Under the pieces are notes generated by a model. The model saw nothing but the letters and a program-made list of their open reading frames with translations. It was not told the DNA's origin and did not search any database. The translations under genes and the position numbers were made by a program. DNA of 62,352 nt, taken from contig CAYQCN010000002.1 in NCBI GenBank assembly GCA_964415975.1, positions 1 to 62,352 of the forward strand, read 5' to 3'. Each line of letters starts with the position of its first letter. Position 1 is the stretch's first letter. Below, in pieces: positions 34,893-41,988 of the stretch. This DNA is from CAYQCN01 sp964415975 (GTDB lineage: Bacteria > Patescibacteriota > Saccharimonadia > QS-5-54-17).

Positions 34893-35522
34893 TTACTCAA
34901 ATAGTCGTTTTAGCTTGGAGCGTAGTGGTCCTTGCAAGTGACGCATTGCGCTTCGCATCGGATAGCCGCGAGCGTCTTGTGGGCCATACCCATCGACTAT
35001 TGCTGTTGGTATGCCGGTTTTTAAATAGGCTAGGTAGTCTGTAACGCCATCTCCCACTCCAATCGTTACTTCAGGCCTAGCCCCACGCTCTTTTATTGCT
35101 TGACGTACTAGGGTGCTGCCTGGCTTCATGTCGGTGATACTCGCTGGTACGGCGACAGTGTCCGCCTTTATGGCTGTAGCTCTAGACTTTGCCAGGTCAA
35201 GGTCTGGATTATTTGATACAAGGGCAATTTCTTCAACATAACCCTGTTCACGAATATCGTGTAGTTTTTGGGTAGTTGAGGCGGGCGCTAACTCTTCGTC
35301 GTGAGGGAAGACAGTGTTGTCTCCATCGATTATTAGTAGGCGTAAGTCTAGTTTTTGGTGGTATCGCTCAAAATTGAGCGCCTCAACAGAGCTTCGCACT
35401 TCAACTATACCTATACTTTCTAGTGCTAGCTGGCCTAAAGTTGCCCCAATCGTACCTATAGCTTCAGGCGTAGGTGCGCTAGATGCCTCGAATCCGGTTG
35501 TCTTGGCTGATTTTGACTCCAT
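34893..35522 (-). CDS. HAD-superfamily (subclass IIIA) phosphatase, YqeG-like
   Basis: 209 aa. Motif I is IIDGDNTVF with nucleophile and acid Asp, motif II LVSNN, the Lys lies in MKPGS and motif IV is VGDGVTDYLAY. This pattern matches YqeG-type HAD-IIIA phosphatases (phosphatidylglycerophosphate phosphatase-like). About 60 polar residues precede the domain. The gene is transcribed on the minus strand, convergent with the cupredoxin and divergent from the ABC exporter. Confidence 0.85.
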   Translation of the reverse strand: MESKSAKTTGFEASSAPTPEAIGTIGATLGQLALESIGIVEVRSSVEALNFERYHQKLDLRLLIIDGDNTVFPHDEELAPASTTQKLHDIREQGYVEEIALVSNNPDLDLAKSRATAIKADTVAVPASITDMKPGSTLVRQAIKERGARPEVTIGVGDGVTDYLAYLKTGIPTAIVDGYGPQDARGYPMRSAMRHLQGPLRSKLKRLFE

Positions 35523-35528
35523 AGACAG

Positions 35529-35557
35529 TTTATACAGTAGTATTTTGGTCTTGACAA
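35529..35557 (-). promoter_or_regulatory. Leaderless promoter of the HAD gene
   Basis: On the minus strand: TTGTCA, 17 nt, TATAAA, then 6 nt to the ATG. It is the clearest complete leaderless promoter in the window. Confidence 0.75.
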
Positions 35558-35585
35558 TAAAATAGTATTATTCCGCTGATTGCGG

Positions 35586-35591
35586 TACAAT
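35586..35591 (+). promoter_or_regulatory. -10 box of the ABC ATPase gene
   Basis: TACAAT lies 9 nt before the ATG at 35601, supporting that start rather than the in-frame TTG at 35580. Confidence 0.5.
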
Positions 35592-35600
35592 ACAAATATA

Positions 35601-36368
35601 ATGAAAAAATCTAAAAAACCGCTTATAGAAGTACAAAACTTGCGTAAGCTTTACCATGGTCGTCTAGCAGTCGATGGAGTGGATTTCAAGGTTGAGCGAG
35701 GTGAGATTTTTGGCATATTAGGCCCCAATGGTGCTGGCAAGACAACTACTCTTGAAATGATAGAGACTATGCGCCCAATTGATGGAGGCGCTGCCAGTAT
35801 TGATGGCATTGATGTAGCCTCTCAGCCACAACAGATAAAAGAATCTATAGGAGTGCAACCCCAAACCGCATCATTTGAAGAAAAGACTAAGCTTGTAGAG
35901 CTGCTCAATTTTTTTGCATCAACTTATGGGCGTAAGGTCGATGCCAAGCATCTGTTAGAAGAGGTGCAGCTTGAAGACAAGGCACAAGAATACCCCGAAA
36001 ATCTCTCTGGTGGCCAACTTCAGAGATTCTCAATCGCCACGGCACTAGTTAATAATCCAAAAGTGTTATTTCTAGATGAGCCAACAACTGGACTCGACCC
36101 TCAAGCCAGGCGCAATCTTTGGGATTTGATAAAGCGGATTAGAGATAGAGGCGTTACTATCATACTAACCACCCATTACATGGAGGAGGCAGAGTTGCTT
36201 TGTGATCGTGTAGCCATAATGGATGAAGGTAAGATAATAGCTATTGACAAGCCGGATAAGTTAATAGGAAAACTGCTAAAAAAGGGATTCAAAAAAGAGA
36301 AGCGCGTAGAGCAGGCCGATCTGGAAGATGTGTTTATAGATTTAACCGGCAAGGAGCTGAGAGACTGA
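35601..36368 (+). CDS. ABC transporter ATP-binding protein
   Basis: 255 aa from the ATG at 35601. Walker A GPNGAGKTTT, signature LSGGQLQR, Walker B VLFLDEPTTGLDP and switch His in LTTHYME place it in the ABC-2 (DrrA/NodI-type) exporter group. It pairs with the permease that starts 1 nt after its stop codon. Substrate unknown; drug, lipid or polymer export is usual for the group. Confidence 0.95.
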   Translation: MKKSKKPLIEVQNLRKLYHGRLAVDGVDFKVERGEIFGILGPNGAGKTTTLEMIETMRPIDGGAASIDGIDVASQPQQIKESIGVQPQTASFEEKTKLVELLNFFASTYGRKVDAKHLLEEVQLEDKAQEYPENLSGGQLQRFSIATALVNNPKVLFLDEPTTGLDPQARRNLWDLIKRIRDRGVTIILTTHYMEEAELLCDRVAIMDEGKIIAIDKPDKLIGKLLKKGFKKEKRVEQADLEDVFIDLTGKELRD

Positions 36369-36369
36369 T

Positions 36370-37476
36370 ATGGGCAAGTTGTTGCCAGTTTTTACATTTG
36401 CCAGCATAGATATTAAACGCCTGTTTAGGGATAAGTCTGGAATATTTTTTATTTTTGTATTTCCATTAATTTTACTGTTAGTGTTTGGAAGTGTGTTCGG
36501 AGGAGACCAGGACATAACTTTTAGGGTAGCACTAGAAAATGATTCGGATACCGATATAGCAGCGATGTTTGTCGAGCAGATTGAGGATAGCGATATCTTT
36601 GAGGTTGATGAAGATATAGGCAATGACACTGATGGCCTAGATGCCATCAGGCGAGGTTCTATCGACGCTATCATAACTATGCCCGAAGATTTTGGCGAGA
36701 CGGATGTGGATTTAGGATATCCAACAGGACAGGCCGAGGTAATTTATGATGGAGGCAATGAACAGGCTGGAGCTACCCTTAACTCTATATTGAGCAGTAT
36801 ATTTGCAGACATCAATGACGAAATTGCTCCGACAGAGACACCATTCCAGGTGGCGATTGAGCCAACTGATGATGAGGGTCTGACCACTCTTGACTATATA
36901 TTTCCGGGACTTTTAGGGTTTACGATACTGTCTTTGGGTGTATTTGGCCCAACCACGGTATTCCCTAGAATGAAAGAGAAGGGTATATTGAGGCGATATC
37001 ACACCACGCCGATCAAGGTTTGGCAGTATTTTGCAGCTAATGTAATCAGCAATGCCCTGATAGGCATCTTAGCTGTTGGAGTCATGTTTGCGGTAGCCTT
37101 GGCATTATTTGATGTGAGCATGCGCGGAGATTATATTAGTTTACTTCTGCTTACTGTACTAGGAGCGGTCGTATTGTTTGGCGTTGGTCTGGCAGCCGGT
37201 GGTTGGGCTAAGAATGAAAATCAGGCTGCGCCACTTGGTAATTTGGTGGCTTTCCCGATGATGTTTTTGAGTGGCGTGTTCTTTCCTCGGTTTGTGATGC
37301 CCGAGTGGCTACAGTCTATTTCAGATTTTCTGCCGCTAACACCTCTAATAGACGGATTGAGGCTCATAATTGCAGAAGGTCAAACCATCCTTCAGATTGG
37401 CACTGAGTTGGCTATGCTGTCGGCATGGCTGGTTGTCATATACATAATTGCGTTCAAAGTCTTTAGGTGGGAGTAG
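36370..37476 (+). CDS. ABC-2 type permease
   Basis: 368 aa. One N-terminal span (GIFFIFVFPLILLLVFGSVF) is followed by an extracellular domain of about 140 residues (acidic, FRVALENDSDTDIAA), then five more spans from IFPGLLGFTILSLGVFGP to AWLVVIYIIAFKVF. This is the standard ABC-2 exporter half with a large periplasmic-type loop. It forms an operon with the ATPase. Confidence 0.93.
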   Translation: MGKLLPVFTFASIDIKRLFRDKSGIFFIFVFPLILLLVFGSVFGGDQDITFRVALENDSDTDIAAMFVEQIEDSDIFEVDEDIGNDTDGLDAIRRGSIDAIITMPEDFGETDVDLGYPTGQAEVIYDGGNEQAGATLNSILSSIFADINDEIAPTETPFQVAIEPTDDEGLTTLDYIFPGLLGFTILSLGVFGPTTVFPRMKEKGILRRYHTTPIKVWQYFAANVISNALIGILAVGVMFAVALALFDVSMRGDYISLLLLTVLGAVVLFGVGLAAGGWAKNENQAAPLGNLVAFPMMFLSGVFFPRFVMPEWLQSISDFLPLTPLIDGLRLIIAEGQTILQIGTELAMLSAWLVVIYIIAFKVFRWE

Positions 37477-37567
37477 GTTTAGGCATTATTTAAAAAAACA
37501 ATAAAACTACTTACTGTGCATAGACTGACGCTTTTTAATACCTGATATTTATAAGACTATTTGGCTG

Positions 37568-37715
37568 TGCTATACTTAGTCTCACTAGAAGGAATGCTGC
37601 TTTTTCCGGTTTCTAGGGCAACTATAAGTGATAAATTTCTGGCAGGGAGCAGCTAAGTGTGTGCGCCAAAGTACCCTTACCCGATAACAGAAGAGAAGAA
37701 AGGTGCACATAAATA
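37568..37715 (+). promoter_or_regulatory. Promoter and structured leader of the RRM gene
   Basis: TGC-TATACT (37568-37576) gives an extended -10 with start near 37583. The leader of about 130 nt opens with a hairpin: CTAGAA-GGAA (37585-37594) pairs with TTCC..TTCTAG (37604-37616). A ribosome site (AGAAAGG) precedes the ATG. A long folded leader stands out in this otherwise leader-poor genome and suggests post-transcriptional or cold-responsive control. Confidence 0.5.
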
Positions 37716-37967
37716 ATGGCACAGAAACTATTCGTCGGATCGCTAGACTACAGCGTCACCGACCAACAACTTAACGACTTGTTCGCAGAATGCGGCACAG
37801 TTGAATCAGCTAAAGTAATTATAGACCGAGAAACTGGTCGTTCACGCGGATTCGGCTTTGTCGAAATGAGCAGCGAAGATGAGGCCAAGGCTGCTATCGA
37901 AAAGTTTAATGGTCAAGAGCACGAAGGCCGTACTCTTGTAGTTAACGAAGCTCGACCTAAACAATAA
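37716..37967 (+). CDS. RRM-type RNA-binding protein
   Basis: 83 aa, one complete RNA-recognition motif. RNP2 is KLFVGSL (4-10) and RNP1 is RSRGFGFVEM, with the aromatic residues that stack on RNA. Codon use differs slightly from neighbours (ATC, TTC, CGA), as expected for a highly expressed gene. Bacterial stand-alone RRM proteins often act in cold response or as RNA chaperones. It is framed by a long leader and a strong terminator. Confidence 0.95.
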   Translation: MAQKLFVGSLDYSVTDQQLNDLFAECGTVESAKVIIDRETGRSRGFGFVEMSSEDEAKAAIEKFNGQEHEGRTLVVNEARPKQ

Positions 37968-37986
37968 AACTTGTTTTAGGCGATAT

Positions 37987-38024
37987 AAAGCAGCTTGCAA
38001 ATTTGCAAGCTGCTTTTATTTTTA
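37987..38024. terminator. Bidirectional terminator (perfect 30-bp palindrome)
   Basis: AAAGCAGCTTGCAAA is followed directly by its reverse complement (38002-38016), then TATTTTTATT. It lies between two convergent genes, with A-runs on one side and T-runs on the other, so it can end both the RRM and the LOG transcript. Confidence 0.9.
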
Positions 38025-38726
38025 TTATTTATCTTTACCATTTAGGATTTCTAACACCTCATCCGCACTATCTGTTAAGTGAAATAAGTCACAGTCTTCC
38101 TTGCCTATAGTTTTAAACTCTTTGGCTAAAGTTTCATTTATGAATTCTAGCAGCGGAGTCCAAAAATCTCGTCCATAAAGTATCATTGGTAATGGCTTTA
38201 TCTTGCCTGTTTGTTTAAGGGTTAGAATTTCAAAAAATTCGTCTAGAGTGCCAAACCCGCCGGGGAAATAAATAAAAGCTCTTGCCGTAAATGACAATGC
38301 GACTTTACGGCTGAAAAAGTAGTAGAAATCTACCGACTCATCCACATACTGATTAGTCACTTGTTCGCATGGAAGCTCGATTGTGACGCCGATAGATTTA
38401 CCATTAGAGTCTTTTGCCCCCTGATTTGCAGCAGCCATTATTCCACTGCCGCCACCGGTTACAACTGTAGCTCCCAGCTCTTGGACTATTCTCTCTGCTA
38501 GGTGCCGAGCTTTTTTATAGTACTCATCGCTAGGGTCTAGCCTAGCCGAGCCGAAGAAAGTGATAGTGTCTTGTTCTTGCCGAAGCTTGTCGAAGCCTTG
38601 TTCGAAATCTTCATGGATGCGATCCATCCGTAACTTGACATCTGCCTCTGTGCGTATCTTGTGAATGTTTTCCTGCTCACGGTCGGCGATTGTTTGTATG
38701 GGGTGTTTTTTGTTTGTGTTGCTCAT
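38025..38726 (-). CDS. LOG-family (TIGR00730-type) Rossmann protein
   Basis: 233 aa on the minus strand. GGGSGIMAAANQGA and PGGFGTLDEFFE are the two hallmark motifs. Relatives are cytokinin-activating nucleoside 5'-monophosphate phosphoribohydrolases or nucleotide 5'-monophosphate nucleosidases. The N-terminal 50 residues are helical and charged. The ribosome site AAAGGTGA precedes the ATG. A second, shorter LOG-like protein is at 52471. Confidence 0.9.
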   Translation of the reverse strand: MSNTNKKHPIQTIADREQENIHKIRTEADVKLRMDRIHEDFEQGFDKLRQEQDTITFFGSARLDPSDEYYKKARHLAERIVQELGATVVTGGGSGIMAAANQGAKDSNGKSIGVTIELPCEQVTNQYVDESVDFYYFFSRKVALSFTARAFIYFPGGFGTLDEFFEILTLKQTGKIKPLPMILYGRDFWTPLLEFINETLAKEFKTIGKEDCDLFHLTDSADEVLEILNGKDK

Positions 38727-38809
38727 TGCTCACCTTTCTTGATTGGTAGCTTGGTGCATGTTGTTATAAAATGTAAATACAAACTAAATTGTACAAGAGG
38801 GGGTATAAA

Positions 38810-39061
38810 GTGTCTATTAGTGATCGTTGGACTGAACATGAAGATAGTTTGTCGGTTGAATTAGAGTGCGGTGATTTTATGGAGGCTGTCGATTTAATAA
38901 ACCAGATTGCTGAGCTGGCAGAAGCCCAGAACCATCATCCAGACATTTGCCTTCATGGCTATAGAAACCTCGACGTGAGGCTTCAGACGCATGACTCAGG
39001 AGGCTTGAGCCCAAAAGACGAGAAGCTTGCCCAGGCGATTGACGAACTTTTAGACGAGTAG
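38810..39061 (+). CDS. Pterin-4a-carbinolamine dehydratase-like protein
   Basis: 83 aa from the GTG at 38810, chosen because GAGGGGG lies 6 nt upstream. The DCoH/PhhB fold is clear: FMEAVDLINQIAELAEAQNHHPDI, then VRLQTHDSGGLSPKDEKLA. The HH, H and D residues of the active site are present. In most organisms it recycles the pterin used by aromatic amino acid hydroxylases. No such hydroxylase is visible here, so a molybdopterin-linked or chaperone role is possible. Confidence 0.9.
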   Translation: MSISDRWTEHEDSLSVELECGDFMEAVDLINQIAELAEAQNHHPDICLHGYRNLDVRLQTHDSGGLSPKDEKLAQAIDELLDE

Positions 39062-39238
39062 TTTTGTTATGACTTTAAAAGAATGGTCCGGTTTGGAGGG
39101 CATCTATATTACCTGTATATAGGGGGTGATGTCGATTAAATGGTCGGCATTGAGCTTGTTTAGGATCACTTTTGTCGTATTTGACGGAGTACACTAAGTG
39201 GTCAATAATAGCATAAGGATGATTGCAGAAAAAAATAA

Positions 39239-39892
39239 ATGAAGAAAATCGCTTTTATATCAATATTAACTTTCGTTATGATGACGACTTTGTCTTGGCT
39301 TCAGCAGCCCGACTCAACAGACAGCCTAGCTTTTGCGACCATGGCTGAAGACAGTCCAGATGCTGATGGAGCTCAAGATGAAGAGCATGCTGACTTTGAA
39401 GAAGGCGGCCGAGAGCCTGACGATAATCAGTCAGAAGAATCTAATCAAGCAACTAGAACTTGTGAGAGTCGGGCTAATACTGCAGAGCAGACAATTAGTG
39501 TGCAGAATGAAAGGATCAATGGCCTGAAAGAACTCATTGATAGTTTTGTAGATGAAGTTGTGATGGTCAAAGGTCGGCTTGATGCCGAAGTTGACGGTTA
39601 TGGTGAGTCGCTAGACGAGGTCGAGGCCCAGTCTGAGTTATTGACAGACCAACTTCAAAAGGTCGATGAATTGCCCTACTCTATTAACTGCGATAGCCTG
39701 GAGCCTTTTGCGCATGTACATGACTATGTATCTGAATATCGTCAAGCTATAAGCTATCTACATGAATATCGACTAAAGGCGGTAGAGTTGGCAGTGATCG
39801 TCTACGATGAGTGGATTCAAATCGAACTTAAAAAAGAAGATGACTCGCAGCATAATGCAAACAGCCAAGAAGGCTTAGAAGATGAAGGGTAG
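39239..39892 (+). CDS. Exported coiled-coil protein, unknown function
   Basis: 217 aa. The signal peptide is about 1-33 (KKIAFISILTFVMMTTLSWL). An acidic disordered stretch follows, then helices with heptad-like spacing (TAEQTISVQNERINGLKELI, DEVEAQSELLTDQLQKVDEL). Two cysteines (CESRANT, SINCDS) may form a disulfide. A TACACT -10 box lies about 45 nt upstream. It overlaps the pilin-like gene by 11 nt, so the two are probably partners at the surface. Confidence 0.72.
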   Translation: MKKIAFISILTFVMMTTLSWLQQPDSTDSLAFATMAEDSPDADGAQDEEHADFEEGGREPDDNQSEESNQATRTCESRANTAEQTISVQNERINGLKELIDSFVDEVVMVKGRLDAEVDGYGESLDEVEAQSELLTDQLQKVDELPYSINCDSLEPFAHVHDYVSEYRQAISYLHEYRLKAVELAVIVYDEWIQIELKKEDDSQHNANSQEGLEDEG

Positions 39893-40193
39893 CAACAAAG
39901 ACATTATGGCCAATGACAAGGGCTTGACTGTAATAGAGTCGGTATTGATATTGGCTACAATCTCTGTTGTATTGTTCGTGGGCTTTGCAATTTTTCAGGC
40001 CAGTCAGGATGTAGTGCAAATAGACGATCCTATTAACCCAGAAGACTACACTGAAGAGAATTCGATGCAAGATATACCCGAAATGACGGAATTAGATACA
40101 GTTGAAGATATGGAGTCCGCTATTGAAATGATAGAAGATATAGACCTAGATTCAGAAGAGAGATCTATCGATGAGCTGGAAGATGAGATCTAA
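39882..40193 (+). CDS. Type IV pilin-like (prepilin) protein
   Basis: 103 aa. After a short basic leader the sequence KG-LTVIESVLIL matches the prepilin peptidase site: Gly, then a hydrophobic residue, with Glu at position +5 of the mature chain. A hydrophobic helix follows (VLILATISVVLFVGFAIF). The mature C-terminal part is short and extremely acidic, without the usual pilin beta-sheet, so it may be a minor pseudopilin. Its start lies 11 nt inside the previous gene. Confidence 0.72.
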   Translation: MKGSNKDIMANDKGLTVIESVLILATISVVLFVGFAIFQASQDVVQIDDPINPEDYTEENSMQDIPEMTELDTVEDMESAIEMIEDIDLDSEERSIDELEDEI

Positions 40194-40217
40194 TACAATA
40201 ACTATGGATATTGGGTG

Positions 40218-40433
40218 ATGGACCCTAGACGCATTAGAGTATTAGGTATGGTGCTGCTCTTGCTCTTTGGTAGTTCGATACTTTATATTGCGGCCAAAAA
40301 CCATACAGGTCCTAGCTACAAAGATGTTAACTCATTTGAAGACTGCGTTAAGGCTGGTAATGCTGTACATAAAGGCAGTCCACCTATATGCATTACTGTA
40401 GAAGGTGAAAGTTTTATAGAAAACCAAAACTAA
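40218..40433 (+). CDS. Small single-span protein with Cys pair
   Basis: 71 aa from the ATG at 40218 (a GTG lies directly before it). One N-terminal span (VLGMVLLLLFGSSILYIAA) leads into an outside domain, FEDCVKAGNAVHKGSPPICI, whose two Cys should form a disulfide. The pattern Cys-x-x-x-Gly..Pro-x-Cys recurs in small Patescibacteria surface proteins of unknown function. It follows the pilin-like gene by 24 nt and may belong to the same surface unit. Confidence 0.72.
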   Translation: MDPRRIRVLGMVLLLLFGSSILYIAAKNHTGPSYKDVNSFEDCVKAGNAVHKGSPPICITVEGESFIENQN

Positions 40434-40446
40434 GCAAGGAGTAAAA

Positions 40447-40839
40447 ATGCAATTAATAAATAAAGTTAAAAGTTGGCTTGGTCGATTTTCCTTAGACAGT
40501 GACATGGATGAAGCTTACTTCGATTTAATAATGGATAGAGACGATGATCAGCTAAATAAAGAGTCGACTGCAAGCGATAACGATGTTAGAAGTCTAAAGT
40601 CTGAGCAGCTAAGCACAGAGCATCAGGTTAGAAAAACTGGGCCTCTCATAACTACTCTAAGAGGCGTGAAAGTTGAAGCTAGCGATCTTCTGGTTGCGCC
40701 TAAACCAGTTAACCAAATTGCCCCTATCAAGCAAGAATCACAAGATAACGTCAGCATTGTAAATCAGCTAGATTTAACTTCTCAAACTAAGCACAAGAAA
40801 AAAGACCATTCCCCTCATGTGCTTGACTTGCAAAGTTAA
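40447..40839 (+). CDS. Hypothetical protein
   Basis: 130 aa with an AAGGAG ribosome site 5 nt before the ATG. Polar, charged, without signal or span; the basic C-terminus contains KHKKKDHSPH. Probably disordered. I recognise no family. It is the last gene of the 39.2-40.8 kb cluster and is closed by a terminator. Confidence 0.65.
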   Translation: MQLINKVKSWLGRFSLDSDMDEAYFDLIMDRDDDQLNKESTASDNDVRSLKSEQLSTEHQVRKTGPLITTLRGVKVEASDLLVAPKPVNQIAPIKQESQDNVSIVNQLDLTSQTKHKKKDHSPHVLDLQS

Positions 40840-40860
40840 AAGCACCGGTCAGGTGCTTTT
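40838..40860 (+). terminator. Rho-independent terminator
   Basis: AAAAGCACC-GGTCA-GGTGCTTTT: a 9-bp stem including its A/T ends. It lies between convergent genes and could serve both. Confidence 0.85.
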
Positions 40861-40888
40861 AACGTATTTGTCTGCTTTTATTTCTGGG

Positions 40889-41572
40889 CTATTTTTTGTG
40901 CTTCTTTTCGATTGAGTCTAGAAATTTAGCTGCATGTTTTTGTCCACCAAGACCGAAGGCAAGACCAAAGGCAAGCATAAAGCCAGCCACAATCAAAGTA
41001 ATGTTGTTGGTTAATATTGTAGTATCTAGTCCTAGCTGGTCTAGTGTGAGGACTGTACCGAAAACAATAATTGCCCACTGAGCTACTGAGCCGACAAGAC
41101 TAGCATAGTCTACACTAAGTCGTTTCAGGGCTGATTCAATTCCTTTTTTAGCTAGACTGGCTCCAGCTATAGTCACAGTTAGCACTATTACCGCTGCCAA
41201 TACACTAGGTAGATAACCAAGCAATGCGCGCAGAACGTCTCTCATGGCGTCAAGGCCTAGTACATCAGCTGCCGTCATGGCGAATATGATGATAGTCACC
41301 CAGAATACTATTCGTCCTGTTAATGCTACTACATCAACATCCAGTCCTGTGTCTTTTAGGGTCTTAGACACTTTCTTTTTGTTTTTAAATTTATTTACTC
41401 CGACAGCCTCGAGCAACTTGACGGCAACCATTTCTAGCAGTTTGGCCACCAGCGCACCGAGTATTATCAGCAAAATAGCTCCAACCAAGCCTGGTATAAA
41501 GCCACCTACTGCTTGCCAGAACTCTGCAGCCGATTCAGCTACTAGGTCAGTAGTTTCTCTTACTCCTCCCAT
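40889..41572 (-). CDS. MscS-related conserved TM-helix protein
   Basis: 227 aa from the ATG at 41572, chosen for its strong ribosome site (GAGGAGGAA); upstream in-frame starts lack one. About five spans: FIPGLVGAILLIILGALVA, VFWVTIIIFAMTAADV, LLGYLPSVLAAVIVLTVTI, WAIIVFGTVLTL and ITLIVAGFMLAFGLAFGLGG. The repeated amphipathic GxxxA-rich helices and the final GLAFGLGGQ resemble the pore helix of small mechanosensitive channels, but the cytosolic beta-domain is missing. It is probably a membrane-tension channel or a structural relative. Confidence 0.82.
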   Translation of the reverse strand: MGGVRETTDLVAESAAEFWQAVGGFIPGLVGAILLIILGALVAKLLEMVAVKLLEAVGVNKFKNKKKVSKTLKDTGLDVDVVALTGRIVFWVTIIIFAMTAADVLGLDAMRDVLRALLGYLPSVLAAVIVLTVTIAGASLAKKGIESALKRLSVDYASLVGSVAQWAIIVFGTVLTLDQLGLDTTILTNNITLIVAGFMLAFGLAFGLGGQKHAAKFLDSIEKKHKK

Positions 41573-41596
41573 TATTCCTCCTCTTCTTATACAACT

Positions 41597-41625
41597 ACAA
41601 TAACGTAAATTATGGTGCTTGGCAA
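41597..41625 (-). promoter_or_regulatory. Promoter of the MscS-related gene
   Basis: On the minus strand: TTGCCA, 17 nt, TATTGT. The leader is about 20 nt and carries the GAGGAGG ribosome site. Confidence 0.5.
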
Positions 41626-41634
41626 CTTGATATA

Positions 41635-41650
41635 GCGCTATATATAGCGC
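41635..41650. promoter_or_regulatory. 16-bp palindrome between divergent promoters
   Basis: GCGCTATA-TATAGCGC is a perfect palindrome. It lies between the -35 boxes of the minus-strand channel gene and the plus-strand glutaredoxin gene, a classical place for a shared regulator. Confidence 0.6.
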
Positions 41651-41661
41651 ACATGTCGTGG

Positions 41662-41691
41662 TTGCTAATACTATAGCAATTGATTTATACT
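41662..41691 (+). promoter_or_regulatory. Promoter of the glutaredoxin operon
   Basis: TTGCTA, 18 nt, TATACT. The leader is about 34 nt with an AGGAGGAAA ribosome site. Confidence 0.55.
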
Positions 41692-41731
41692 CGTCAGTAC
41701 GTACATAACCTTTAAGAGGAGGAAACACACA

Positions 41732-41983
41732 ATGGCACAAAATGTCACTATTTATACAAGTAATACATGCGCTTACTGCCATGCGGTAAAAGAGCTATTT
41801 AAGCAGAAGGACGTCGAATACGATGAGGTCAACCTCGATGAACAGCCAGAGCGAAGACAGGAGCTGGTAGATATGAGTGGCCAGATGGCTGTTCCGGTTA
41901 CGATTGTAACCCAAGATGATGGAAGTAAAGACATGACAGTAGGCTTTGATGCCGGCAAACTTACATCGGCGCTTGGAGTGTAG
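41732..41983 (+). CDS. Glutaredoxin-like protein
   Basis: 83-aa thiol-disulfide carrier. The redox centre is CAYC (residues 12-15) after the first strand (VTIYTSNT); VPVTIV carries the cis-Pro and VGFD follows. NrdH- and glutaredoxin-like. It sits 5 nt before a glutaredoxin-thioredoxin reductase fusion, which is its likely electron donor. Confidence 0.92.
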   Translation: MAQNVTIYTSNTCAYCHAVKELFKQKDVEYDEVNLDEQPERRQELVDMSGQMAVPVTIVTQDDGSKDMTVGFDAGKLTSALGV

Positions 41984-41988
41984 TGAGC

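Noticed and set aside
38661..38864. Plus-strand frame between the LOG and pterin genes
   Set aside because: It overlaps the LOG start and its ribosome site and the true GTG start of the pterin gene; the product is hydrophobic and Cys-rich without motif.
41573..41782. 70-residue N-terminal extension of the MscS-related protein
   Set aside because: The extension runs through the divergent promoter region and the palindrome, while a strong GAGGAGG site precedes the ATG at 41572.
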